This document shows positions 37,895 to 46,039 of a DNA stretch of 64,000 bases, piece by piece. Numbering within the stretch: the first letter of the stretch is position 1; every line of letters starts with the position of its first letter. The stretch lies in the NCBI RefSeq assembly GCF_005491425.1, contig NZ_CP028083.1:1760001-1824000 (forward strand), read 5' to 3'. Below the pieces are notes generated by a model. It ran no database searches. It was not told the DNA's origin and was given only the letters and a program-made list of their open reading frames with translations. The DNA comes from Lysinibacillus sp. SGAir0095 (GTDB taxonomy: Bacteria; Bacillota; Bacilli; Bacillales_A; Planococcaceae). The translations under genes were made by a program, and so were the position numbers.

Positions 37895-38246
37895 GTGGAG
37901 TAGGAGTTACTCCAATCGTGTTGCTAAACAGAAAGTAATTATTCGAGATGCGTTTCATAAGGGTGATGAAACGCGTTCCGAAGAGAAAAACAGCACGAGC
38001 TGCGATTTACGAGGGTGATGAATCGTGTTCTGAAGCAGAAAGTAAACCAAGATGCGTTTCATGAGAGTGATGAAACGCGTTGTGAAGCAGAAAGTAAACC
38101 AAGATGCGTTTCATGAGGGTGATGAAACGCGTTGTGAAGCGAAAAGTAAACCGAAATGCGTTTCATAGGAGTGATGAAACGCGTTATGAAGAGAAAAACA
38201 GCACGAGCTGCGTGTCATAATGGCAAGAATCATGTTTAGAACAAAC
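37895..38246. repeat. Tandem array of hairpin repeats with exact 52-bp period
   Basis: Six units start at 37947, 37999, 38051, 38103, 38155 and 38207, each exactly 52 bp apart, with a decayed seventh copy upstream (37895-37946). Each unit has a 9-bp stem GCGTTTCAT / ATGAAACGC around a 7-base loop ending GTG, then a 21-base spacer (GTGAAGCAGAAAGTAAACC or GAAGAGAAAAACAGCACGA). Unit 2 carries a compensating stem change (T-A to A-T) and wobble pairs instead of mismatches. The array fills the gap between the cvfC terminator and a convergent EamA gene. No coding frame fits it. Spacers recur, so it is not a CRISPR. Confidence 0.85.
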
Positions 38247-38284
38247 AAAACAGCTAAAATACCCTTCACTCAAAAAGGCATTTA

Positions 38285-39160
38285 TCAACCATCTCCAGTC
38301 AACTGTTTCCTTGGTCGAACCGTATAATAAATGCTGCCAAAGATTAATAGAATCCCTAAAGCTTGTAACAATGTTGGACTAAATGACAAGATGACAATAT
38401 CCAGTAAAATAGCGACAACAGGATCGACAAAAGTAAGAACGGATACTAAAAATGTAGGAAGACTCCGAACGCTATCAAAAAATAGGTAGTAGACAAAACC
38501 GGTATGTATTAATCCTGTCCCCACGATATATATCCAATTAGATGTTGATAAACCATTAAAAACAGTGAAATCACAAAATGGTAACAGCATCAGGATTCCT
38601 ATTGCAGTTTGGATAAAGGTCATTGAATAAGGAGATAAGTTTTGAATCGTTTTACTTGTTATCATGGTTAGTGCATAACAAAGTGCTGAAAGTAAAGCCC
38701 AAATCAAGCCTGAATCCATCATTTGATCAATCGATTGGAAGCTATCAATTCCGACGATTAAAATACTGCCGATGAAACAAACAATAGTCGCAAGAAGTCC
38801 TTGAACTGTCATTTTTTCTTTTAAGAAAAGAGTTCCTAATAGCAGCACAAAGATTGGAGCTAAGTTATAAATGGAAATGGTGATGGAGATGGACATCTCT
38901 TCAAAGGCCTTAAATAAAAACACCCAATTTAATACCAGAAAAACGCCGCAAAGACACGTTTGTAGAACTTCTTTTTTATTCCAGGATTCGGCTTTATGGC
39001 CGCCAGTAACAAACCACATTCCACTTAAAAAAAGTGTGGCAAAAATACATCGTATAAACACAAGTTCAACAGCGGGTACCCCGGTATGAATTGTAAAAAA
39101 ACCAATAGAGCCAAAAATCGCCATTGCGACAGATAGTTTAACAATAGCTGCAAGATTCAT
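38285..39160 (-). CDS. EamA/DMT-family transporter
   Basis: A 291-residue integral membrane protein with ten predicted helices arranged as two EamA repeats. VELVFIRCIFATLFLSGMW in the first repeat and PYSMTFIQTAIGILMLLPF in the second are characteristic; EEMSISITISIYNLAPIFVLLLG is the repeat-ending helix. Such proteins export amino acids or metabolites. ATG 39160 lies after AGGAAAT; the frame runs 15 codons further upstream without a ribosome site. Single gene, substrate unknown. Confidence 0.85.
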   Translation of the reverse strand: MNLAAIVKLSVAMAIFGSIGFFTIHTGVPAVELVFIRCIFATLFLSGMWFVTGGHKAESWNKKEVLQTCLCGVFLVLNWVFLFKAFEEMSISITISIYNLAPIFVLLLGTLFLKEKMTVQGLLATIVCFIGSILIVGIDSFQSIDQMMDSGLIWALLSALCYALTMITSKTIQNLSPYSMTFIQTAIGILMLLPFCDFTVFNGLSTSNWIYIVGTGLIHTGFVYYLFFDSVRSLPTFLVSVLTFVDPVVAILLDIVILSFSPTLLQALGILLIFGSIYYTVRPRKQLTGDG

Positions 39161-39231
39161 AAAATTTCCTACTTTCACAATTATTATCTTATTTAAATAT
39201 AGCAAACTATCACATGAAATTTAAGAGAGTA

Positions 39232-39273
39232 AAAAAGGTACCTTGAAAAGCCAATATGCCTTTTAAGGTAACC
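39232..39273 (-). terminator. Terminator of the 39279-39677 gene
   Basis: On the minus strand GGTTACCTTAAAAG pairs with CTTTTCAAGGTACC, followed by six T residues. Confidence 0.8.
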
Positions 39274-39278
39274 ATTAT

Positions 39279-39677
39279 TTAATTTGAAGCTATTGTATTT
39301 AATGTTTTATCCCGTTGTTCTTCAGTTTGCTGTTTTCCATTGAGAAGTAAAACGCCGATATCATAGCCATTTTGATTCTCTTCAACAACAAACTGTAAAT
39401 TTATATCGCTCTTTTTATTTTCAACTTCGCATGTTCCTTTGAATTCAACAACATTATGATTTTTTTGAGTTTTGAAATATACCCATTTACTTTCCGTACA
39501 ATTGTTAGCGAATGCTTGATCAAATGAAACATCAGATTCGTTATAAGGGGATTCTTTTATGTATGTAATATACTCATTATCTGTTATTTCCTCCTGTGGA
39601 CCGTAAAAATACCAAAATATTGCTATAATAGCGATAGGTACAATCCATAATATTGTTCTCTTGGATACGTTTTGCAT
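39279..39677 (-). CDS. Unknown protein with N-terminal membrane anchor
   Basis: A 132-residue protein. Residues 7-25 are one hydrophobic segment (RTILWIVPIAIIAIFWYFYG); the rest is an outside-facing, acidic, beta-rich domain with two cysteines (NNCTESKW and GTCEVEN) that could form a disulfide. Starts at ATG after GGGAGAG and has its own terminator. I do not recognise a family. The layout resembles small secreted stress proteins of Bacillales, but nothing more can be said. Confidence 0.6.
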   Translation of the reverse strand: MQNVSKRTILWIVPIAIIAIFWYFYGPQEEITDNEYITYIKESPYNESDVSFDQAFANNCTESKWVYFKTQKNHNVVEFKGTCEVENKKSDINLQFVVEENQNGYDIGVLLLNGKQQTEEQRDKTLNTIASN

Positions 39678-39837
39678 AACAAATCTCTCCCTCTACTTTG
39701 TAAAAACATTATAGCAATCTATGTATTATATTTCTATAAAAGGTTAAGAATTTCTTTTTCAAGTCAGATTCTTAATGATAAGTAGATAGAGCAAAAGAGT
39801 GGAATTTTATAATTTCGATTAAAGAAAGGACTTACTG

Positions 39838-40278
39838 ATGAGCTATAAGTATAGAGTATTCAATTCCATGCCTGAATCGAATATATTAAAAGAAATATTG
39901 AAACTTCATAAAATTGTTTTTGGGTCTACTGGTGATTTGGTTTATAAAATGTCGAGTAAACCTCAATTATTGATTATTACGGCTATGGATGGAGAAAAGG
40001 TCATCGGATACAAAATTGGGTATGCAATTAATGAGGATAAGTTCTATAGTTGGTTAGGTGGAGTGGATAACAATTATAGAAAACAAGGGATTGCATCAAA
40101 ATTGATGGAAAAACAACATCAACTTCTAAGAAATAAAGGTTATAGTGTTGTACAAACAAAGTCGATGAACAAATGGAGAAGTATGCTGATTTTGAATATT
40201 AAAAGTGGGTTTGATATCGTTGAGACGTATAAAGACGAAAAAGAACTGCATAAAATTATTCTTGAGAAGTACCTATAA
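39838..40278 (+). CDS. GNAT-family N-acetyltransferase
   Basis: A 146-residue GNAT protein. FYSWLGGVDNNYRKQGIASKLMEKQHQ contains the acetyl-CoA loop (RKQGIA) and QTKSMNKWRSMLILNIKSGFDIV is the motif B region. Starts at ATG after AAAGGAC. Substrate unknown; a 65-residue membrane protein gene follows after 81 bp on the same strand. Confidence 0.82.
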   Translation: MSYKYRVFNSMPESNILKEILKLHKIVFGSTGDLVYKMSSKPQLLIITAMDGEKVIGYKIGYAINEDKFYSWLGGVDNNYRKQGIASKLMEKQHQLLRNKGYSVVQTKSMNKWRSMLILNIKSGFDIVETYKDEKELHKIILEKYL

Positions 40279-40359
40279 TAAATAAACTTAAATAATCCAT
40301 TCTTTGTTGAAATGTACTCATATTGAAAATGAAGATGACTCTTTAGGAAGGGGATGTTA

Positions 40360-40551
40360 ATGAACAAACGTTTTATTATTCACATAGTTACAGCAGTTTT
40401 ATTTATATTTCTTGTATTCATGAATTTTATAGGCTATTGGAATGCAAACAACATCGTACAAGTTATTTTCTTTTTTGCAATGGTTTTTACAATCTTCAAT
40501 GTGGGTATAGAATTTGGAAGAAACAAAAAGATGGAGCAATATCGTAAATAG
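40360..40551 (+). CDS. Small two-helix membrane protein
   Basis: A 63-residue protein with two hydrophobic helices (about residues 5-25 and 31-50) and a basic C-terminal tail (GRNKKMEQYRK). ATG 40360 lies 6 bases after AGGAAGGGG; an in-frame ATG at 40354 lies too close to that site. No family recognised. Confidence 0.6.
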   Translation: MNKRFIIHIVTAVLFIFLVFMNFIGYWNANNIVQVIFFFAMVFTIFNVGIEFGRNKKMEQYRK

Positions 40552-40646
40552 TAAAATAACCCTTCCTTACTAGAAAATTGAGCTTGAAAAAATTATTTTA
40601 TAATACTTACTTGTGCAAGATGATACTTTGTATTAATATAATATTA

Positions 40647-40830
40647 AAGCTGCGTTGTACGTAGAATATTAAGTTTTAACCTTTAAGCTGTAAAAGGGAG
40701 TTTTAGATCGAGGATGGAATGGCGAACATCACACCACGGTGAATGATGATATACAGGAAATCTTTTGCGAACACCCACTTTGAGGAGTGGTGGTTAAAAA
40801 CTTTCTATAATAATTACGGCAAGGCGGCTT
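40647..40830 (+). ncRNA. Candidate structured non-coding RNA of about 184 nt with closing stem
   Basis: The two ends pair: 40647-40663 (AAGCTGCGTTGTACGTA) with 40815-40830 (TACGGCAAGGCGGCTT), giving 15 pairs with one mismatch and one bulge. Inside are nested stems 40672-40681/40792-40802 (AGTTTTAACC with GGTTAAAAACT), 40690-40696/40762-40768 (GTAAAAG with CTTTTGC), an apical hairpin around 40727-40748 and a side hairpin CCACT/AGTGG at 40775-40790. A TATAAT box ends 5 bases before the first paired base. A rod with paired ends, open centre and 3' side hairpin recalls 6S RNA, but I cannot confirm any family. A riboswitch-like leader of the YdcZ gene is the alternative. Confidence 0.55.
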
Positions 40831-40883
40831 CTCTTACATATAAATTTAATAGTAATTTTGAAACGATACTCTCTACCCTATAG

Positions 40884-40925
40884 AGTGTAAACAAAGTCAC
40901 TGCGATTTTGTTTACACTCTTTTTT
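40884..40925 (+). terminator. Strong terminator downstream of the structured RNA
   Basis: GAGTGTAAACAAA pairs with TTTGTTTACACTC around a 12-base loop, followed by six T residues. It is about 185 bp before the YdcZ start, so it ends the upstream RNA or acts as a leader terminator. Confidence 0.88.
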
Positions 40926-41110
40926 GTTTTTCGTTTCATGCAAGGATTTTACATAAAAAACTAAATTATTAATACATCCTTTAAAACTTATTCCATTAAA
41001 TTTTCATTGGAATTAGCTTTTATGCTTTTTTTAAAACGAGACATATGTCCTTTTATATTTTAATGTCAAATGGTGTAATAATAGTATCTAACAGCGAGAA
41101 GAGGATTTAT

Positions 41111-41536
41111 ATGATAGGAATAATATTGGCTATACTATCAGGATTTTTTATTTCACTACAAAATGTGACTAATGCAACAATTGGTGCAGAAATTAGCACA
41201 TGGACCACGGCAATGATTACACAGGCTGTTGGGGCAACAGGGGCATTTATCATTTTCTTATTTTCAAAGAAGAATCGGACATTGGGGTTAAAAAAAGTAA
41301 AACCAATGTATTTGTTTGGAGGTTCATTTGGAGCAGTGGTGGTTGCTTCAAGTGTTATTGCGGTATCCTATGTAGGAGCAACCATTTCAAATTCGTTAAT
41401 ATTATTGGCACAATTAGGAATTGTTATTCTAATTGAAGCCTTTGGTCTGTTCGATATTAGAAAACAACAAATTGCCGGCAAACAATGGGTTGGTCTGGCA
41501 TTGATGATGCTTGGAGCAGTTTGCATCAGTTTATAG
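41111..41536 (+). CDS. YdcZ-family membrane transporter (DMT superfamily), first copy
   Basis: A 141-residue membrane protein with five hydrophobic helices. The opening GIILAILSGFFISLQNVTNATIG and AVSYVGATISNSLILLAQLGIVILIEAFGLF match the half-size DMT family DUF606/YdcZ. Such half-size proteins usually work as dimers, often of two different copies. ATG 41111 follows GAGAAGAGG. A Crp-like gene and a second YdcZ gene follow with 13 bp and a 4-base overlap. Confidence 0.82.
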   Translation: MIGIILAILSGFFISLQNVTNATIGAEISTWTTAMITQAVGATGAFIIFLFSKKNRTLGLKKVKPMYLFGGSFGAVVVASSVIAVSYVGATISNSLILLAQLGIVILIEAFGLFDIRKQQIAGKQWVGLALMMLGAVCISL

Positions 41537-41549
41537 GAGTGACATAATC

Positions 41550-42215
41550 ATGCAAAATTATATAAAGGAGTTTTCTCTGGATCGCGTTTTAAGTGAACAA
41601 TTGATAGGGGAACTTGCAATTAATCGTTATAGCAAGGGTGATTTAATCATTCAGCAGGGTGAAAATCCACAATATGTCTTCTTTTTAGTAAAAGGAAAGA
41701 TAAAAACCTATAAAACGTCCGATGAAGGTAAAAGATTAATTTTGTCCTTTAAAGAAAAGTTTGAAATACTAGGTGACATAGAATTTGTTCAGCAGGCCCC
41801 ATACATCAACACAGTAGAAGCAATCACCGATGTACAAATACTAACAATACCGATACGTACTGCACAAAAGTATGGTATGAGTCATCTACCATTTGTCCAA
41901 TTTGTATTGGAAAGAATCACGGAAAAACTTTATGTCAATTCCAATGCATTGACTTTTAATCTAATGTATCCAGTTGAAGTGCGTTTATGTAGTTATCTAT
42001 TGTCAGTATCAATTGATAATAGAACCATTTCTAACCGGGATTTAAAGGATGCAGCAGACTTGATTGGGACGAGTAAACGCCATATGAATCGGGTAATTGT
42101 GGACTTGTGTAATCAAGATATTATTGAACGAAGAAAAGATTGCCTTTTTATTGTCAATCACGAGAAACTAGTTGAGTCAGCCAAACATAACATATATGAG
42201 GAGAGAATACGTTGA
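41550..42215 (+). CDS. Crp/Fnr-family transcriptional regulator
   Basis: A 221-residue regulator. The cyclic-nucleotide-binding-like beta-roll spans about residues 15-125 (GDLIIQQGENPQYVFFLVKGKIKTYK), followed by the dimer helix and a winged helix (NRDLKDAADLIGTSKRHMNRVIVDL). There are no Fe-S cysteines of the FNR type. Encoded between two YdcZ transporter genes and overlapping the second, so it probably controls this operon; it resembles the YeiL-type branch. ATG 41550 follows TAGGAGTG. Confidence 0.82.
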   Translation: MQNYIKEFSLDRVLSEQLIGELAINRYSKGDLIIQQGENPQYVFFLVKGKIKTYKTSDEGKRLILSFKEKFEILGDIEFVQQAPYINTVEAITDVQILTIPIRTAQKYGMSHLPFVQFVLERITEKLYVNSNALTFNLMYPVEVRLCSYLLSVSIDNRTISNRDLKDAADLIGTSKRHMNRVIVDLCNQDIIERRKDCLFIVNHEKLVESAKHNIYEERIR

Positions 42216-42670
42216 TTTTAGGAATAATTTTAGCATTAGTAGCAGGGGCCTTTATTGGATTGCAAAATATCTTTAATCGTCATTTAAATGAACATGTAAG
42301 CTCTTGGTTCGCAACTACTTTTGTGTTATTAACAGGAAGCATCGCTGCTTTTCTCATTGGATTCCTACTACAAGGAACTGAGATTTTTGATACGAGTGGT
42401 TTGAAACCAAGCTACTGGTTCTTTGGATTAGTTGGAGTCGGTGTAATTTACACAATGATCCAAGCAATGAAACGACTTGGTCCAACGAAAACAGTTTTAA
42501 TCAGTATAATTGCACAGTTATCATTTTCACTTCTATTTGATATAACTGGGTTTCTTTCACTACCACAAGTGGAATTAAAATGGGAAGATATCGCAGGGGT
42601 AGTATTAATTATTATTGGAGTATTGATATTTAATGGAAGAAAGAGAACAAAAGTTGTACATGTAGAGTAA
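42212..42670 (+). CDS. YdcZ-family membrane transporter (DMT superfamily), second copy
   Basis: A 152-residue protein with five helices, paralogous to the first copy (ILGIILALVAGAFIGLQNIFNRHL; PSYWFFGLVGVGVIYTMIQAM). Starts at TTG, coupled to the crp-like gene by a TTGA overlap, after GAGGAGAG. The two half-transporters may form a heterodimer in opposite orientations; that is inference from dual-topology families. Ends the operon before a terminator. Confidence 0.82.
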   Translation: MILGIILALVAGAFIGLQNIFNRHLNEHVSSWFATTFVLLTGSIAAFLIGFLLQGTEIFDTSGLKPSYWFFGLVGVGVIYTMIQAMKRLGPTKTVLISIIAQLSFSLLFDITGFLSLPQVELKWEDIAGVVLIIIGVLIFNGRKRTKVVHVE

Positions 42671-42676
42671 GTAAAG

Positions 42677-42712
42677 GAGTGTTTATCATTAAGATAAATG
42701 CTCTATTTTTTT
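42677..42712 (+). terminator. Terminator of the YdcZ-crp operon
   Basis: GAGTGTTTATC pairs with GATAAATGCTC around ATTAA, with a T run after. Confidence 0.85.
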
Positions 42713-42728
42713 AAGTTGGGAGAAAAAA

Positions 42729-43298
42729 ATGATGATATCTGATTTTAGGAAATCTCTCATAGAGTTAGATAAAATAGTATATTTTGACCAAAACGATTTT
42801 CTCCGTGAAAAGACAACTGATTCTCCTAAGCTTAAACAATACATTTTAGCTGCTGAAGAACTCCTAAAGTATGCGAATGGGTATAACGAAAAATACTTTT
42901 TAATGGGTACATTAGGAAATTTGTACAGAATATACGGTGAACCACAAAAAGCCATCGATATTCTTCAAGTTTGTTTGGGTAATGCTGTTGATGAGAGGAA
43001 TGTTAGTAGAGAAATAGTGTCCTTGATTCGTCTTGGTGAAGCGTATAAATATAACAATGACCCGCAAAATGCATTAATCCTTTTCAATCGAGCAGTAGAG
43101 TTGTGTAAGGAAGGAGTTCAAATATATTTGGACTTTGTATTGCAGCACAAAGGAAAAATTTTTTTGGAAATGGATAGAATCTCTGAAGCGAAAGAATGTT
43201 TTAAAGAAGCGTTAAGACTAAGAAAACAAAAAGGTAATCTAGAACTCATGGAATCTACACAACTAGCTTTAGATTTCCTAGAGAATTTGAAAAACTAA
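42729..43298 (+). CDS. Tetratricopeptide-repeat protein
   Basis: A 189-residue all-helical protein. Three to four TPR units are visible from residue 55: YFLMGTLGNLYRIYGEPQKAIDILQ, SLIRLGEAYKYNNDPQNALILFNRAVEL, and DFVLQHKGKIFLEMDRISEAKECFKEALRLR. No enzymatic or membrane part. Such small TPR proteins serve as protein-binding adaptors; the partner is unknown. ATG follows GGGAGAA. Confidence 0.75.
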   Translation: MMISDFRKSLIELDKIVYFDQNDFLREKTTDSPKLKQYILAAEELLKYANGYNEKYFLMGTLGNLYRIYGEPQKAIDILQVCLGNAVDERNVSREIVSLIRLGEAYKYNNDPQNALILFNRAVELCKEGVQIYLDFVLQHKGKIFLEMDRISEAKECFKEALRLRKQKGNLELMESTQLALDFLENLKN

Positions 43299-43308
43299 TA
43301 ACCAATGA

Positions 43309-43665
43309 TTATTTTTCAATACCTTCATCCGCATTAATAATTGCAATCACTTCTCCGCAATCAACACTGATGAATAAAGTCATAGCAGGAGTATTTAAAA
43401 TATCCGGATGTTCATCAGTATCTATCGAAACCTTCCATATTTTCATATCTTTGTTGTATTTGGCGGAATACACGTAGCCTAATCGAGTTTCATTTTCGAA
43501 CTGTGTCCATAGATTGGCAGTTTGATATCCCAGTGATTTCGCTTCATCCAATGCAATACCTTCTGCTTCTTCTTTAGATATTCTTGAAAAGGTATCTCGT
43601 AATTGAATACCTATTAAAAGGAAAGACAGTATGAATAGGGTAATAGGGATTAAAAGTTTTCTCAT
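43309..43665 (-). CDS. Secreted/anchored PepSY-like protein of unknown function
   Basis: A 118-residue protein with one N-terminal hydrophobic segment (residues 4-20). The outside domain begins ISKEEAEGIALDEAKSLGYQ, which resembles the helix of PepSY/YpmB-like domains, followed by beta strands (VYSAKYNKDMKIWKVSID, AMTLFISVDCGEVIAII). PepSY domains are thought to modulate protease or redox activity at the surface. Starts at ATG after AAGGACGG. Family call tentative. Confidence 0.55.
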   Translation of the reverse strand: MRKLLIPITLFILSFLLIGIQLRDTFSRISKEEAEGIALDEAKSLGYQTANLWTQFENETRLGYVYSAKYNKDMKIWKVSIDTDEHPDILNTPAMTLFISVDCGEVIAIINADEGIEK

Positions 43666-43852
43666 ATTTAACCGTCCTTGACATGATTTCCACAGATTGG
43701 TAGATATATTTAAATATAACAGATAGTCCGAAACTTCGTTAATAAATTTAAGGAATTGTCAAAAGGAGGTTTTAAAAAGCGTGTAGAATTTAATTACAGG
43801 GGATTTATATTATACATCAATTCACGTATAGACATTATTAGGGGGTACATAA

Positions 43853-44878
43853 ATGCCGGTAAAGAAATCTAGTGAACTCTTAAGCTTTCCGAAACTTCGA
43901 GCGATTAGAATTCCCGAAGACTATGAACAAATTGCGAGTTTATTAAACATAATTGAGCCTAATTCCACATCAGCTGCTGCGCTTGAAGAAGAAGATCGAC
44001 ATATTCCAAGCACATTTAGCTTGAGAAAAAATGAGAATGATTTATTGGTTGGCTTTGGAAGAACTAGAATTGTTGTTGAGACGGAAGAAGGGCAAATCAT
44101 TGGCTATGGTGCTTCGTTTCGTGCTCCCTGGGTGGATCCGGGTACTGTGGGAAGTACGTTCTGTGTGCACCCAGATTTCCGTAGACAGGGTGTGGGGGAG
44201 GAGCTTCTTACTCATATTGAAAACTGGGCAACCGAAAAAGGAGCTTCAATATTAACCTCAATTGTCATGGATTGGATTGAAGATTCTCTTCCTTTTGTAC
44301 AAAAACGAGGTTTTAAGTTGGATGCTCATGTTTTCGAATTAGAACTAGATGCTAAACACTTTGATGTAACTAAATGCAATGAGTTAGTAGAACAAGTAAC
44401 AAAGACGGGCATTGAATTTGTTACGTTAGCTGATTTACCCGAAGTGGAGTCAGAACAAAACCTCTATGAATTATTTGTAGAAACATCAAAAGATAATCCC
44501 GGTCAATATGGGAGCATTCCTCCATTTGAAGAATGGAGCAACGAGTTTTTACCGAGCAAGTTCTCAAGAAGGGATTGGGTTTTTGTAGCGATTGAAGGAA
44601 AGCGTCTTGTTGGGGTTACTCAATTATTTAAAACTGAAGAAACAGGAGTAGTTTATACGAACTACACAGGCGTTCGAAAAGAATATCGTGGGCGCGGAAT
44701 TGCAAAAACTTTAAAATTATTTGCCATAAATGAAGCAATAAATGAAGGGGCACATACAATCACTACGGATTCAGAAGAAAACAATGCGCCAATGCAGCAT
44801 ATAAATAGAAGTCTTGGCTTTCTTCCTGGAGAAGGACATTATAGAATTGTTAAAATTCTAGAAAATAATTCAATATAA
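43853..44878 (+). CDS. Double-GNAT acetyltransferase
   Basis: A 341-residue protein with two GNAT domains. The first holds GSTFCVHPDFRRQGVGEELLTHIENWA (about residues 98-124), the second YTNYTGVRKEYRGRGIAKTLKLFAI (about 264-288) and NNAPMQHINRSLGFLP. Both keep the pyrophosphate loop (RRQGVG; RGRGIA). The arrangement resembles MshD-like and Eis-unrelated tandem GNATs; substrate unknown. ATG 43853 follows AGGGGG. Its 3' end overlaps the remnant of a convergent NIPSNAP gene. Confidence 0.85.
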   Translation: MPVKKSSELLSFPKLRAIRIPEDYEQIASLLNIIEPNSTSAAALEEEDRHIPSTFSLRKNENDLLVGFGRTRIVVETEEGQIIGYGASFRAPWVDPGTVGSTFCVHPDFRRQGVGEELLTHIENWATEKGASILTSIVMDWIEDSLPFVQKRGFKLDAHVFELELDAKHFDVTKCNELVEQVTKTGIEFVTLADLPEVESEQNLYELFVETSKDNPGQYGSIPPFEEWSNEFLPSKFSRRDWVFVAIEGKRLVGVTQLFKTEETGVVYTNYTGVRKEYRGRGIAKTLKLFAINEAINEGAHTITTDSEENNAPMQHINRSLGFLPGEGHYRIVKILENNSI

Positions 44879-45146
44879 ACACCATTGTTTTCGTACCAAT
44901 CTTTGATCCTTTTAACATGTACTTCATCATTTCTTATATTAGTCCCGATTTCACATAATCCTCGTAGCTGCCGTATTCCCTAATAGCAAAAATTTCAACT
45001 GTACTATCCTGTTTATCTCTCATCCATTTACCCACCAATGAAGCGCCATGCTTTAGTTGGTTAGGTAAATTTGTTTTGTTGAAATGATCATTAAAAGTCT
45101 CAACAAAATCACTCTTTATAATATAAAGTTTTCTTAGATAATACAT
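44839..45146 (-). pseudogene. NIPSNAP-family gene interrupted by a frameshift
   Basis: The open frame from ATG 45146 (after GGAGGTT) encodes MYYLRKLYIIKSDFVETFNDHF and KHGASLVGKWM, typical of NIPSNAP proteins, but stops after YEDYVKSGLI at 44934. In another frame the sequence continues TNIRNDEVHVKRIKDWYENNG to a stop at 44839-44841, which is the expected family C terminus. A single inserted base or a two-base loss near 44940-44945 would account for it. The restored gene would end inside the convergent GNAT gene. A sequencing error cannot be excluded. Confidence 0.72.
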
Positions 45147-45390
45147 CTTTGAACCTCCTAAACTAGTGTTAAAAACTTCTATCAAAAATACTATCTCTAC
45201 ATATTACATAAATACCAAAAAAAAAAAATTGAAAAAGTAGTATTTCAGGTTAAACAAAATTCCATTTTAGATGGGAGTTGAAAGTTAAGGATGATAGGAA
45301 AATACCAAACAAAATCTTATTGATTTTTTTGATAATGATTTAGATGTAGTTCAGGTATGATATTGTTTCTATAACTTGAGGAGGAATTTT

Positions 45391-45909
45391 TTGAAGAAAC
45401 TGAGAGTGCTAGTTAGTATCTGTTTATTTTTTATATTGGTAGGATGTAACGAAAATTCCGGGCAAACATGGTATGAAACAAAAGAAGAAGCAATCAAATT
45501 TGGGTTGCAACAAGAAGGGACGGATAATTCAGCAATTCTAGGAATCGAAGAATTTGAGGGCGAAACCTTTGTTTTTTATGTGGAAGGTGGAGCTTTCGGT
45601 GTTGCTAGTCTTACTAAAGATGAAAGAGGATTTAGTTGGTATAGAAGCCAGCCCTATGTCGGCTTTGATGCAAATGATAGCCCATATTCAACTGCCGGGT
45701 TTGATTATAAAACTGGGTCAGGATTAGAGGTTTCCATACTTGTAGGGAAAGTCTATGATAACTCGATTCAAACAATGAAGTTAATAGGGGATGGAGCAGA
45801 GAGAGAAATACAAGTGCATAAAGAATCAAAGTTATTTTTTGCTATACACAAAGTATCGTTTAATTCCATTAATGTGGAACCAATGGATAGTAAAGGTGAA
45901 GTTGATTAG
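45391..45909 (+). CDS. Unknown lipoprotein
   Basis: A 172-residue predicted lipoprotein: the signal peptide ends in the lipobox LVGC near residue 18, followed by NENSGQTWYETKEEAIKFGLQQEG and a beta-rich domain (TFVFYVEGGAFGVASLTKDE; GLEVSILVGKVYDN). TTG 45391 follows GAGGAGGAA; the frame opens five codons upstream, over that ribosome site. Similar small lipoproteins are common in Bacillus and Lysinibacillus; function unknown. Confidence 0.7.
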   Translation: MKKLRVLVSICLFFILVGCNENSGQTWYETKEEAIKFGLQQEGTDNSAILGIEEFEGETFVFYVEGGAFGVASLTKDERGFSWYRSQPYVGFDANDSPYSTAGFDYKTGSGLEVSILVGKVYDNSIQTMKLIGDGAEREIQVHKESKLFFAIHKVSFNSINVEPMDSKGEVD

Positions 45910-46039
45910 TTCGATAGATATCATTGCGATATACAGATTTTATGGGCATTTAAACGAAATTTATTTAGATAGCTTTAAATAAGCATAAAGAAAAGAACTC
46001 AAAGCTTACGTTTAATAAGATATTTTCGTGGGAGGCAAA

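Larger units (their letters stand above)
40552..41110. other. 559-base intergenic region containing a structured RNA and a terminator
   Basis: No coding frame is convincing. It contains a -10-like TATAAT (40637-40642), a folded RNA candidate (40647-40830), a strong terminator (40884-40925) and an AT-rich leader before the YdcZ gene. Each is listed separately. Confidence 0.6.

Noticed and set aside
37947-38246. CRISPR-like array (52-bp period)
   Set aside because: The stretches between hairpins are themselves repeated (two types), the hairpins vary, and no cas gene is present. It is a tandem repeat, not a CRISPR.
40647-40830. T-box, SAM, TPP, lysine, FMN, cobalamin or guanidine riboswitch
   Set aside because: None of the conserved core sequences I know for these classes (for example the T-box AGGGTGGNACCGCG) is present.
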